A stretch of DNA of 27,664 bases from the NCBI GenBank assembly GCA_035370245.1, contig DAOOVO010000052.1, positions 1 to 27,664 on the forward strand, in the 5' to 3' direction. The first letter of the stretch is position 1, and each line of letters begins with the position of its first letter. A model generated the notes under the pieces. That model worked only from the letters and a program-made list of their open reading frames with translations, had not been told where the DNA came from and searched no databases. Shown here piece by piece: positions 7,565 to 14,938 of the stretch. A program made the translations under genes and the position numbers. The stretch is from Pseudobacteroides sp035370245. Its GTDB lineage: Bacteria; Bacillota; Clostridia; Acetivibrionales; DSM-2933.

Positions 7565-9133
7565 TTAATGTATATCAGGATAATCCAAATATGTTTTCCC
7601 GAAGTTCTTTGCAAGCATGATAATATCGGCCATATTGATTATACCGTCATTATTAAAGTCCGCAGCAGCATTATACAATGTGTGTAAAGATGTTAAACCG
7701 AATACCTTTGCTATCATGATTACATCTTCCATATTTATAACACCGTTGTTGTTCATATCTCCCTCCATTAAGCCTATTGGGTTAGTCTGGTCTGAGATGG
7801 AGATGCTATAGCGATCTGACGGGAATGTTATATCAATGCTTCTTGTTAGAAACCCGGGTTTGTATATTTTTAATGTAAATTCTGTTAAAGAAGAATCAAT
7901 ATCCCTGATCATGAATGATCCATTAAGGTCGGATATGGCGGAATGCCCGGTTCCTTCCACTTCAACTCTAAAGCCTTCACCTTTTATATACCCGTTTATT
8001 GACCTGCTTAAAGCTGTTGGTGCAGCGGTGGGAGTAGGTGTTGCAGTTGGCTTGTATGTTGGAGTAGAAGTTGGTGTAGATGACGGCAGTCCTACATTGG
8101 CTTCTAAAAATGCGTCCATAGCTATAGTAGGCCTTCCGTTAGTGCTCCATGCACCTTTTCCGTAACCGGCCCAGTTATAGCATTGGGGCTCCCAGTAAAA
8201 TACTCCAAGCCCTTTACCGCCTGAAACAGATCTTACTTTTTTTATGATATCGGAAATAAAATTTTTTGAGTCGCTTGCCAGATTATTGTCCATGCCTACT
8301 TCGCATATCATGATTTCTTTTCCGTATCTTGAAACCATATCGTTCATGTTTGTAAGGCACTGGCTGTTTAAGGTTAAATAGTTGCTTTGCTCGGGATAAA
8401 GGGACATGCCTATGACGTCGTATTTGCCGCCGTTATTTTTGAGGCCGTCGAATATCCATCTGAACAAGCTGTTATCATATCCATTGGATATATGTACAAT
8501 CACCTTTGCCTGAGGGAAAACAGCCTTTACACCATCATAACCCGAACTTACAAGCTGGGCGAAATTTTTCATGTTTACTGAAGCTTTCCCGTCTTCCCAG
8601 AGCATACCATTGTTGGTTTCGTTTCCCACTTGAACCCATTCGGGTGTTACGCCGGCGGATTTTAATGCATTCAATACATCCGTTGTGTGTTCATAAACAT
8701 CGGTCTTCAACTGTGTGAAACTGTGATTTTGCCAGGCTGCAGGCTTATACTGTTTTCCGGGGTCTGCCCAGGAATCGCTGTAATGAAAATCAATCATTAT
8801 TCTAAAGCCCATATCCGCACAACGTTTGGCAAGTTCAACTGTTTCTGCTTTGCTGCAATGCCCGCTGTATGGATCGTTTGACGGATTCACCCATACTCTA
8901 AGCCTGATCGAATTGATACCATGTTCCTTCAAAATTTCAAGGCAGTCCTTTTGAACTCCATTATCATCATAAAACTTGTATCCTTTAGCTTCCATCTGCG
9001 GCAGCCAGCTTACATCAGCTCCGCATGAAAATGTAGCGGCATCGGCTTCTGCAAAGGAAAACATGCTGATTAAAACAACAGAAACAATTATTAAACACAA
9101 GACTGCCGGAATTTTAATTATGTAATTTTTCAT
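7565..9133 (-). CDS. GH53 endo-beta-1,4-galactanase with X-module and type II dockerin
   Basis: A 522-residue secreted enzyme. The signal peptide (1-33) is followed by a GH53 barrel (about 35-348) that starts FSCGADVSWLPQMEAKGYKF. The acid/base is likely E172 in VQVGNETN and the nucleophile E278 in MICEVGMD. GH53 enzymes cut beta-1,4-galactan side chains of pectin. A Pro-Thr-rich linker (350-374) leads to a small beta domain (about 378-452; GFRVEVEGT, SDLNGSF) and a dockerin with two calcium loops starting D459 and D492. This X-plus-dockerin end resembles the tail of the C. thermocellum scaffoldin CipA, which binds type II cohesins on the cell surface, so the enzyme may anchor directly to the cell rather than to the primary scaffold. 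The start follows an AAGGAGG site by 12 bases. It diverges from the sigma-factor operon across 215 bases. Confidence 0.93.
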   Translation of the reverse strand: MKNYIIKIPAVLCLIIVSVVLISMFSFAEADAATFSCGADVSWLPQMEAKGYKFYDDNGVQKDCLEILKEHGINSIRLRVWVNPSNDPYSGHCSKAETVELAKRCADMGFRIMIDFHYSDSWADPGKQYKPAAWQNHSFTQLKTDVYEHTTDVLNALKSAGVTPEWVQVGNETNNGMLWEDGKASVNMKNFAQLVSSGYDGVKAVFPQAKVIVHISNGYDNSLFRWIFDGLKNNGGKYDVIGMSLYPEQSNYLTLNSQCLTNMNDMVSRYGKEIMICEVGMDNNLASDSKNFISDIIKKVRSVSGGKGLGVFYWEPQCYNWAGYGKGAWSTNGRPTIAMDAFLEANVGLPSSTPTSTPTYKPTATPTPTAAPTALSRSINGYIKGEGFRVEVEGTGHSAISDLNGSFMIRDIDSSLTEFTLKIYKPGFLTRSIDITFPSDRYSISISDQTNPIGLMEGDMNNNGVINMEDVIMIAKVFGLTSLHTLYNAAADFNNDGIINMADIIMLAKNFGKTYLDYPDIH

Positions 9134-9348
9134 ATGGCAAATAATCCTCCTTATTATAAGGGTTTATTATGGGAATTTTTATCTGTATCATATTAATGCG
9201 ATGATGAAGAATGGTTTAATGGGTATAAACGAAAGAATAAAAAAATTTTGTCACAAAACTAGTTCCTTAAGTGTTAACATTATAGATGACGTTATTAATC
9301 CAAACAATAGTGTACACTAAAATGAGTGGGAGGTGAGGTGTCATAAGC

Positions 9349-9879
9349 ATGTCGATGGAAGATCAGATTAACAGATTTAAAAATGTTTCTGATGACTTCA
9401 GACTTATTTATGAAAAGTATTACCGTGTGATACTGAGGCACACCGCTTATATAACCGGAAATATTCAAACTGCTGAGGATTTGACGCAGGAAGTTTTTAT
9501 AAAGCTCTATAATGCACCTCCGCAGCATTCAAATATTGCGGCCTGGCTTTCAATGGTAGCAAATAATCTTGCTTACAACCATATTAGGAATGAGAAATCG
9601 AGAAAAAGCAAGGAACCTGTCGTATATGAAGGCGAATCCGACAAGGTAATATCTATTGAGGATGTTGCCATCATGAATTATGACATAAGGCAGACAAAAA
9701 AAGTACTTGATTCCATGCCGGAAAGGGACCGAATTTGCTTGCTTATGAAGTTTTCAGGCTACAAATATGATGAAATTGCTGAAGTAATAAAGGTAGAAAA
9801 GTCTTCAGTCGGAACTATACTTGCCCGTGCACAGGCAAAGTTTAAGGAAAAGTATTTAAAGGGAGGTACATTAATATGA
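9349..9879 (+). CDS. ECF-type RNA polymerase sigma factor
   Basis: A 176-residue sigma-70-family protein of ECF size. Region 2 spans about residues 18-80, with TAEDLTQEVFIKLYN (the usual DLxQEvFxk motif) and AWLSMVANNLAYNHIRNEK. Region 4 is about 115-170, with MPERDRICLLMKFSGYKYDEIAEVIKVEKSSVGTILARAQAKFKEKY. No region 1 or 3 is present. It directs RNA polymerase to a small promoter set, and is held by the anti-sigma factor encoded next, whose ATG overlaps its stop codon (ATGA). The start is ATG 9349 behind GGGAGGTGAGG. The operon continues into an ABC exporter, so cell-envelope stress or export control is likely. It reads divergently from the GH53 galactanase, and might control it. I found no convincing ECF promoter in the 215-base gap. 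Confidence 0.93.
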   Translation: MSMEDQINRFKNVSDDFRLIYEKYYRVILRHTAYITGNIQTAEDLTQEVFIKLYNAPPQHSNIAAWLSMVANNLAYNHIRNEKSRKSKEPVVYEGESDKVISIEDVAIMNYDIRQTKKVLDSMPERDRICLLMKFSGYKYDEIAEVIKVEKSSVGTILARAQAKFKEKYLKGGTLI

Positions 9880-11015
9880 AATGTCAGGATAATGGTTTCT
9901 TACAGGCATATATAGATGGAGAGCTGGAAATTGATGAAAGAAAGCATCTTGAAGAACATCTTGGCAAATGTGAAAAATGCAGGGATGCTTTAAACATCAT
10001 AAAATCAAATGATGATTTTGCTTATATGAAAATAAAGGAATATAGAGACAATATTTATGACAGGGTAAATGATGCATGTGAGGCTGTTCGACCTGTAGAT
10101 GACTCTAAGAAGGATAAAATAAACAATGAGAAGGATAAAATAAAAAGCAATAAAAGTGAAAAAGGAGTGTATAGATTTATGTTGAAGAATCGAAGAATCG
10201 CTGCTGTTGCATGTGCTGCAGTAATGCTCACCACATGTCTGGCTTTCCAGCCCGTTAGAGCTGCAATATCAAACACACTGCTCATATTCAGGGCAAACGA
10301 TTTAAAAGGTATTAATTTTACTGTTAATGATATTGTGCAAATCAAGGATGAGCTTTCAAAAAGCAATGCTGAGATAGACCTTAAGGATATGGGTAAAATC
10401 AAGACAATAGGTAGTTACGAAAGGAAATCAATGAGCATTGTAGAAGCTAAAGCACTTACAGATTTTGAAGTTGCTTTTCCAAGCGAACTTTCAAGCGCAA
10501 ATATGCATATTGATACTATAAGTCCTTTTACAATGGAGTTTACATTAAATGTTTCAAGCACAAATAAAATATTAAAATCATTCGGTGCTAAAACACTTTT
10601 ACCGGAAAGTATAGATGGGAAAACATTTACAGTTGATTTTCCAAGGGTTATAAACATGCAATATTATGATGGCGAAAAGGACAGCTTTTACATGATTCAG
10701 ACAAAGAGCCCGGAAATCAAGGCGCCTGAAGGAGTTAATCCCGATGATATATATAACTCACTTGTTTCAATGCCTATTCTGCCTGATCATATAAAGCAGC
10801 AGTTAAGCGATACTAAGGACTGGAAGAATACCCTTTATATACCGGTTTTTGATTCCGAATCCCAGGAAGTAAGCATTAACGGTGCAAAGGGATATATTAT
10901 GGATCCCGATTCCCAATATAAAAATATTGTGTGGTATAATAAGGGAGTGCTGTATTCAATTAGCGGCCCCATGAGTCAGGATGAATTGATAAAAATTGCT
11001 AGTTCTGTGAGGTAA
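9876..11015 (+). CDS. Zinc-finger anti-sigma factor with extracytoplasmic domain
   Basis: A 379-residue membrane protein. The N-terminus (1-45) is a zf-HC2 type zinc-binding anti-sigma domain with HLEEHLGKCEKC, giving the H-x3-C-x2-C cluster. A charged linker is followed by one membrane helix (about 112-132, RRIAAVACAAVMLTTCLAF) and a large exterior domain of about 245 residues that looks like the DUF4367/MucB-like domain, ending IMDPDSQYKNIVWYNKGVLYSISGP. In this family the zinc domain binds the cognate sigma factor at the inner face and releases it upon an outside signal. The start codon overlaps the sigma gene stop (4 bases), so the pair is translationally coupled. The ABC ATPase gene starts 2 bases after its stop. 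Confidence 0.88.
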   Translation: MKCQDNGFLQAYIDGELEIDERKHLEEHLGKCEKCRDALNIIKSNDDFAYMKIKEYRDNIYDRVNDACEAVRPVDDSKKDKINNEKDKIKSNKSEKGVYRFMLKNRRIAAVACAAVMLTTCLAFQPVRAAISNTLLIFRANDLKGINFTVNDIVQIKDELSKSNAEIDLKDMGKIKTIGSYERKSMSIVEAKALTDFEVAFPSELSSANMHIDTISPFTMEFTLNVSSTNKILKSFGAKTLLPESIDGKTFTVDFPRVINMQYYDGEKDSFYMIQTKSPEIKAPEGVNPDDIYNSLVSMPILPDHIKQQLSDTKDWKNTLYIPVFDSESQEVSINGAKGYIMDPDSQYKNIVWYNKGVLYSISGPMSQDELIKIASSVR

Positions 11016-11017
11016 CA

Positions 11018-11926
11018 ATGGTTATTGAGACAAATAATATTACAAAATTTTATGGAAAAAAGATAGGATGCAAGGACATATCCATATCGGTCAGGGAAGG
11101 GGAGATATTTGGCTTCCTTGGCCCAAATGGGGCAGGTAAAAGCACATTTATTAAAATTATGACGGGTCTTCTTTTTGCTACTTCAGGCACGGCCCAAATA
11201 CTCGGAAAGCCTTTAAACGACATTTCGGTGAGGAAAAGAATCGGTTTCCTGCCGGAAAACTTTAAATACGGTGAATGGATGACAGGGGAAGACCTCCTGT
11301 CTTTCCATGCTTCCCTGTACAAGCTGGATAAGAGTATAGTAAAGGAAAGAATAAAGGAAGTCCTATCACTGGTGAAGCTTACAGGTCATGAGAAATACAA
11401 GCTTGGGACATACAGTAAAGGTATGCAGCAGCGCCTGGGTTTGGCCAGTGCGCTGCTTCCGGACCCCGACCTTCTGTTTCTCGATGAGCCTACTTCAGCA
11501 CTTGATCCCATAGGCAGAAAAGATGTCAGGGACATAATGACGGAGCTTAAAAGGAGAGGAAAGACTATTCTTTTAAACAGCCATCTTTTAAGTGAGGTGC
11601 AAATGGTTTGTGACAGTGTTGCTATTATAAATAAGGGCTCTGTTGTAGTACAGGGAAATATGGAAGAGCTTTTAAATAGTGAGGAAATATTGCATATACA
11701 TGCTGAGGATATAAGTGATGAGGTCATCAACACCCTCAAAAAAATTGATGTAAATCTTGCATTTGAAAACAATAGTATCAGCATGAAAGTAAACAATAAG
11801 GATGATGTGCACAGAGCTGCATCCATAATAGTAAACGGTGGCGGTAAATTGTATGAGCTTAAGTCTCAGGGAACAAACCTTGAAAGCAAGTTCATAAGCA
11901 TTATAGAAGGTGGTGATAACAAATGA
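11018..11926 (+). CDS. ABC transporter ATP-binding protein
   Basis: A 302-residue ABC ATPase of the ABC-2 exporter type. Walker A GPNGAGKST is at 35-43, the Q-loop region near 85, signature YSKGMQQR near 130, and Walker B LLFLDEPTSALDP near 152-164, with the H-loop in LLNSHLL. A C-terminal tail of about 90 residues is longer than the core ATPase and is typical of the drug/peptide exporter (BcrA/CcmA-like) group. It powers the permease encoded next, overlapping by 4 bases (ATGA). Being in the sigma/anti-sigma operon suggests it is part of the stress response or acts in its signalling. The substrate cannot be told from the sequence. Confidence 0.96.
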   Translation: MVIETNNITKFYGKKIGCKDISISVREGEIFGFLGPNGAGKSTFIKIMTGLLFATSGTAQILGKPLNDISVRKRIGFLPENFKYGEWMTGEDLLSFHASLYKLDKSIVKERIKEVLSLVKLTGHEKYKLGTYSKGMQQRLGLASALLPDPDLLFLDEPTSALDPIGRKDVRDIMTELKRRGKTILLNSHLLSEVQMVCDSVAIINKGSVVVQGNMEELLNSEEILHIHAEDISDEVINTLKKIDVNLAFENNSISMKVNNKDDVHRAASIIVNGGGKLYELKSQGTNLESKFISIIEGGDNK

Positions 11927-12774
11927 TTACCATAGCTTTCACCACATTCAAAGAAGCTTTAAGGAAAAAAATGCTGTACTTAATAGGAGCACTGTCGGTT
12001 ATTTATATTTTGCTTTTTACGTTAATTGTACGCATTTATGTAAATGACTTCAACAGAGGCGGCATGAATATGGATTATATGAATGAGCTTGCATCCCAGA
12101 TAATATCCGTAACAGGTTTTTATTTTTCCAGCATGCTGGTTGCACTGCTTACAATAATGTCGTCAATAGGCTCAATATCCTCAGAAATAGAGAACGGAAC
12201 AATTCATTCAATAATATCAAAGCCCATAAAACGTTATGAATACATATTGGGCAAATATATAGGCCTTGGGATTATATCGACAGCATATGCTACAATTCTT
12301 TTTGTGCTGGTAATTATTATTCCCAAAATAAGCGGAATGCCGGTCTCAAATTTGATGGATATGCCAAGCATTATAAAAGGATGGGCTTTATTCATATTAG
12401 AGCCGCTAGCCATACTATCTTTATCCATTTTTGGAAGCTCTGTTTTCCGTACCCTCACAAATGGAATAATGGTTGTTGCCATATATATTCTTGGACTCAT
12501 AGGAAGCATGATGGAACAAATAGGTTCTATGATAGGAAATGACGGCTTGTATAAATTCGGGATTTTATCAAGTCTTATATCTCCCTTTGACTTGATTTAC
12601 AGAAAGATGATATCGATGGTGTTTTCCGATGCTGTTATCACAAATCCCTTAAGCGGAGGCTTTAACACAGGTGCAACATCACCGAGCATTTGGATGATGG
12701 TTTATATAGGAGTTTACCTTGTTGGGCTGCTGGTTTGGGCTGTTAAAAGGTTTAGAAAGAGGGATATAAGTTAG
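11923..12774 (+). CDS. ABC-2 type transporter permease
   Basis: A 283-residue integral membrane protein with about six hydrophobic segments, an N-terminal helix just after ALRKKMLYLIGALSVIYILLF-like sequence, and a conserved motif ENGTIHSIISKPIKRYEYILGKYIGLG, which is typical of ABC-2 permeases (the 'coupling' segment before the next membrane helix). It pairs with the ATPase just upstream. The two genes overlap by 4 bases. It closes the sigma factor operon; no terminator hairpin with a T run is obvious before the promoter at 12837. The substrate is unknown. Confidence 0.92.
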   Translation: MITIAFTTFKEALRKKMLYLIGALSVIYILLFTLIVRIYVNDFNRGGMNMDYMNELASQIISVTGFYFSSMLVALLTIMSSIGSISSEIENGTIHSIISKPIKRYEYILGKYIGLGIISTAYATILFVLVIIIPKISGMPVSNLMDMPSIIKGWALFILEPLAILSLSIFGSSVFRTLTNGIMVVAIYILGLIGSMMEQIGSMIGNDGLYKFGILSSLISPFDLIYRKMISMVFSDAVITNPLSGGFNTGATSPSIWMMVYIGVYLVGLLVWAVKRFRKRDIS

Positions 12775-12805
12775 GTTACTCCTGTTACTCTTTTGAAAAT
12801 ACGTT

Positions 12806-12871
12806 CAGGTCAATATATGCATAAAAAAATTATTAATTGACTAAAAATGAAGTCTATGATATATTGACCTG
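12806..12871 (+). promoter_or_regulatory. Sigma-A promoter enclosed by a 13-bp inverted repeat
   Basis: TTGACT (12837-12842) and TATATT (12860-12865) are separated by 17 bases, a near-consensus promoter. A perfect 13-bp inverted repeat, CAGGTCAATATAT (12806-12818) and ATATATTGACCTG (12859-12871), brackets the -35, and its right arm covers the -10. Arms 53 bases apart centre to centre could be operators bound by a looping repressor. The promoter serves the DUF3842 gene starting at 12915. Confidence 0.65.
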
Positions 12872-12914
12872 TAAAATAATAGATAATTTTGTTTTTTTAT
12901 TTAGGGGGCTAAAT

Positions 12915-13325
12915 ATGCGAATTGCTGTTATAGACGGTCAAGGCGGAGGAATGGGTAAAACTATAGTAGAAAAGCTGAGACTGGAGTTTGGGCATGATTT
13001 GGAGATACTTGCACTTGGAACCAATGCATTAGCTACGGCTTTAATGCTCAAAGCCGGTGCTAACGAAGGTGCATCGGGAGAAAATGCAATAATTTATAAT
13101 TCAACAAGAGTCGACGTGATTATGGGGCCAATAGGAATAATTGCAGCAAATTCAATGCTTGGAGAGTTAACTCCGGCAATGGCTAAAGCTATTGCAGAAA
13201 GTCCTGCAAAAAAAATATTGATACCGATAAATAAATGCAATATTCAAATTGCATGTATTAAAAATGACCCACTTCCGCATCAGGTTGACAGTGCTATAAT
13301 TTTATTAAAGGAATTTATGGGGTGA
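12915..13325 (+). CDS. DUF3842-family protein
   Basis: A 136-residue protein starting MRIAVIDGQGGGMGKTIVEKL, the hallmark of DUF3842. The opening looks like a nucleotide-binding glycine-rich loop with a parallel beta strand before it, and the middle (GASGENAIIYNSTRVDVIMGPIGIIAANSMLGELTPAMA) is strongly conserved in the family. The function is not established. The ATG at 12915 is chosen because of AGGGGG just upstream and the promoter ending at 12865; an in-frame extension back to 12837 would overlap that promoter. The CooT-like gene starts 4 bases after its stop, and such pairs suggest a shared role in metal or C1 metabolism, which I infer rather than know. Confidence 0.85.
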   Translation: MRIAVIDGQGGGMGKTIVEKLRLEFGHDLEILALGTNALATALMLKAGANEGASGENAIIYNSTRVDVIMGPIGIIAANSMLGELTPAMAKAIAESPAKKILIPINKCNIQIACIKNDPLPHQVDSAIILLKEFMG

Positions 13326-13329
13326 GAAT

Positions 13330-13521
13330 ATGTGTGAAGCAAATGTATACATAATAAATAAACAAGGTGATGAAGAGCTTGTTCTAGAATCTGTGGACAA
13401 GGTTCTGCCGGGAGACGGTATAGTTGAACTGGAAAATATATTCTCTGAGAGAAAAACTGTAAAAGGAAAAATAAAAGAAATGGCTCTTGTAGACCATAAA
13501 ATTATTATCGAAGAAATATAA
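13330..13521 (+). CDS. CooT-family nickel-binding protein
   Basis: A 63-residue protein starting MCEANVYI, matching the CooT family: the CEANVY opening, the central VLPGDGIVELENIF and the VDHKIIIEEI end. CooT in carbon-monoxide dehydrogenase gene clusters binds nickel through its N-terminal cysteine. No CODH genes are in the window, so this is a solitary homologue and the nickel role is by family resemblance. It is 4 bases after the DUF3842 gene, with GGGGTGAG as ribosome-binding site, so the two are co-transcribed from the promoter at 12837. Confidence 0.85.
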   Translation: MCEANVYIINKQGDEELVLESVDKVLPGDGIVELENIFSERKTVKGKIKEMALVDHKIIIEEI

Positions 13522-13605
13522 CAGAAGAAATTTTAACATGCAGGGATTAAAAAGAATATAATGATGAATGACATTGCTTCTTTATTTCTTTCTTTATATT
13601 AATAG

Positions 13606-13633
13606 TTGATATATTAATAATTGATATATTAAT
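13606..13633. repeat. Two 13-bp direct repeats upstream of the YhhN gene
   Basis: TTGATATATTAAT occurs at 13606-13618 and again at 13621-13633, a 15-base period. It is AT-rich, so chance is a real possibility, but the two copies are exact and lie about 45 bases before the YhhN start. They may be a binding site for a dimeric regulator. Confidence 0.4.
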
Positions 13634-13676
13634 TTCAATAGACGGTATGGAAGCGGGCGGTATTATGGAGGAAAAA

Positions 13677-14345
13677 ATGATTTATTTAGTTATAGCATTT
13701 CAACTAGGACTTGTAGTAGCAGGAATTGCTTTTCCTGATTTATCAAAATTATTTGACATGATTGCGAGCTTTTCAATTGTAACAACTTCTTTTGTTTTGT
13801 GGAGAAAATATAATTATATTTATAATAAATTTGTGTCTTTTGCTATGATATTTTGTTTTATCGGGGATTTGACAATGGCTTCAATTATACCTCTACCAAA
13901 TAATTTTATTGGTGGCATGCTTGTATTTTCTGTGGCACATATCCTTTTAATAAACTGCTTCGTTAAGACAGCCAAATTTTACGGCAGAAGTCTTTTCACT
14001 CCAAAACTGACTGTGAGTATAACTTTTTATCTTATAATAAATACCGTTACATGGTGGTTTTGTATTCTCAATACTTCTAAATTGGCAATATCAATCGGAG
14101 CTTTGGTATACGGTATTATAATTGGAATAATGGCTGCATTTGCATTAACACTGCACTTGACATTGGGAAAGAGGTATATGCTGGCAGCTGCCGGAAGTGC
14201 ATTTTTCATTTTATCGGATACGGTTATTGGAATGGCACGCATAAAAGGTTTGCCGATTTCCAATTCCCATGCTTTGATATGGTTAACCTATATTTCTGCA
14301 TTGATGGGCCTCATATATAGCAATATAGTTGTGGAGAATGATTAG
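13677..14345 (+). CDS. YhhN-family integral membrane protein (TMEM86/lysoplasmalogenase-like)
   Basis: A 222-residue protein with about eight hydrophobic helices. Family marks include FCFIGDLTMA (residues near 60), GGMLVFSVAHILLINCF, and GSAFFILSDTVIGMARI near residue 180, the conserved GD and SD pairs of YhhN proteins. Animal members (TMEM86) are lysoplasmalogenases that split vinyl-ether lysophospholipids; plasmalogens do occur in clostridia, so a lipid hydrolase role is possible but unproven. I chose ATG 13677 because GGAGG lies 5 bases before it; ATG 13647 in frame would add ten residues but has no ribosome-binding site. It lies 155 bases after the CooT-like gene and may have its own promoter. 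Confidence 0.8.
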   Translation: MIYLVIAFQLGLVVAGIAFPDLSKLFDMIASFSIVTTSFVLWRKYNYIYNKFVSFAMIFCFIGDLTMASIIPLPNNFIGGMLVFSVAHILLINCFVKTAKFYGRSLFTPKLTVSITFYLIINTVTWWFCILNTSKLAISIGALVYGIIIGIMAAFALTLHLTLGKRYMLAAAGSAFFILSDTVIGMARIKGLPISNSHALIWLTYISALMGLIYSNIVVEND

Positions 14346-14366
14346 AGCCGGTCAAAAAACGATCTA

Positions 14367-14522
14367 TAACCAATCCGTAACCAATCCGTAACCAATCCAT
14401 AACCGATCTATTAACCACTCTATAATCAACCAATAATCAATTATTAACCCTTCGAAGCTTATCAAAATCTAATCAAAATCTAATCAAAATCTAATCAAAA
14501 TCTAATCAAAATCTAATCAAAA
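14367..14522. repeat. 11-bp tandem repeat array in intergenic DNA
   Basis: The DNA repeats with an 11-base period. Units from 14367 (TAACCAATCCG, TAACCAATCCG, TAACCAATCCA, TAACCGATCTA) drift through diverged copies to about 14455. From 14461 there are five exact copies of ATCAAAATCTA plus a partial one. In the same register the two ends read TAACCAATCCG and TAATCAAAATC, so it looks like one degenerate family. A period of about one helical turn would place the AT-rich part on one face and may bend the DNA. Confidence 0.85.
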
Positions 14523-14938
14523 ACATTTTGTTCTATGCAAATATTTACAAAAAAATATTAAATATCCAATTACCTATTTACAAAATTTGTATTTATATGA
14601 TATAATTTAGGAAGATTTACAAAAGATTAACTCCTAACAAAATTATTCAGTAAATGTGGAAACGTGAAAATTCAAAATAATACATTTGCGTGTTGCATAT
14701 AAAAAATCGAATATATGTCTTGTTAACTGTCTGTGCAAAATCTTTAAAGCTTTGCTGTGAGCTTTTATTGCATCATTTGTTATTGTCGCGAGGTACTTAC
14801 ACAATTTTACAATTTAAATAGCTTTATAAACTGCCATGAAACTTTGTATCGAATGGGCTGTTATTTTGTGCTGCAAAAAGGGGCATGTACTCTTTTTGTT
14901 TGTACAAGTTCAGTTAATAAATTTTAAGGAGTGGTAAA
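14523..14938. other. AT-rich intergenic region before the CARDB protein gene
   Basis: No convincing gene, tRNA or known riboswitch is seen. It probably contains the promoter and a long untranslated leader of the gene at 14939, which has an AAGGAG site at 14929-14934. A weak hairpin (AAAAAG with CTTTTT, around 14875-14898) is present. I cannot place a promoter with confidence. Confidence 0.5.

Noticed and set aside
7617..8881. Several plus-strand frames opposite the GH53 gene
   Set aside because: They lie antisense to a well-supported enzyme and look like frame shadows with no protein family signal.
9240..9300. An ECF-type autoregulatory promoter before the sigma factor
   Set aside because: AAC- and CGT-like elements exist (for example near 9276 and 9290), but not at the 15-17 base spacing expected.
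14523..14938. A riboswitch upstream of the CARDB gene
   Set aside because: No conserved cyclic-di-GMP, SAM, TPP or similar core could be recognised; only AT-rich sequence with a weak hairpin.
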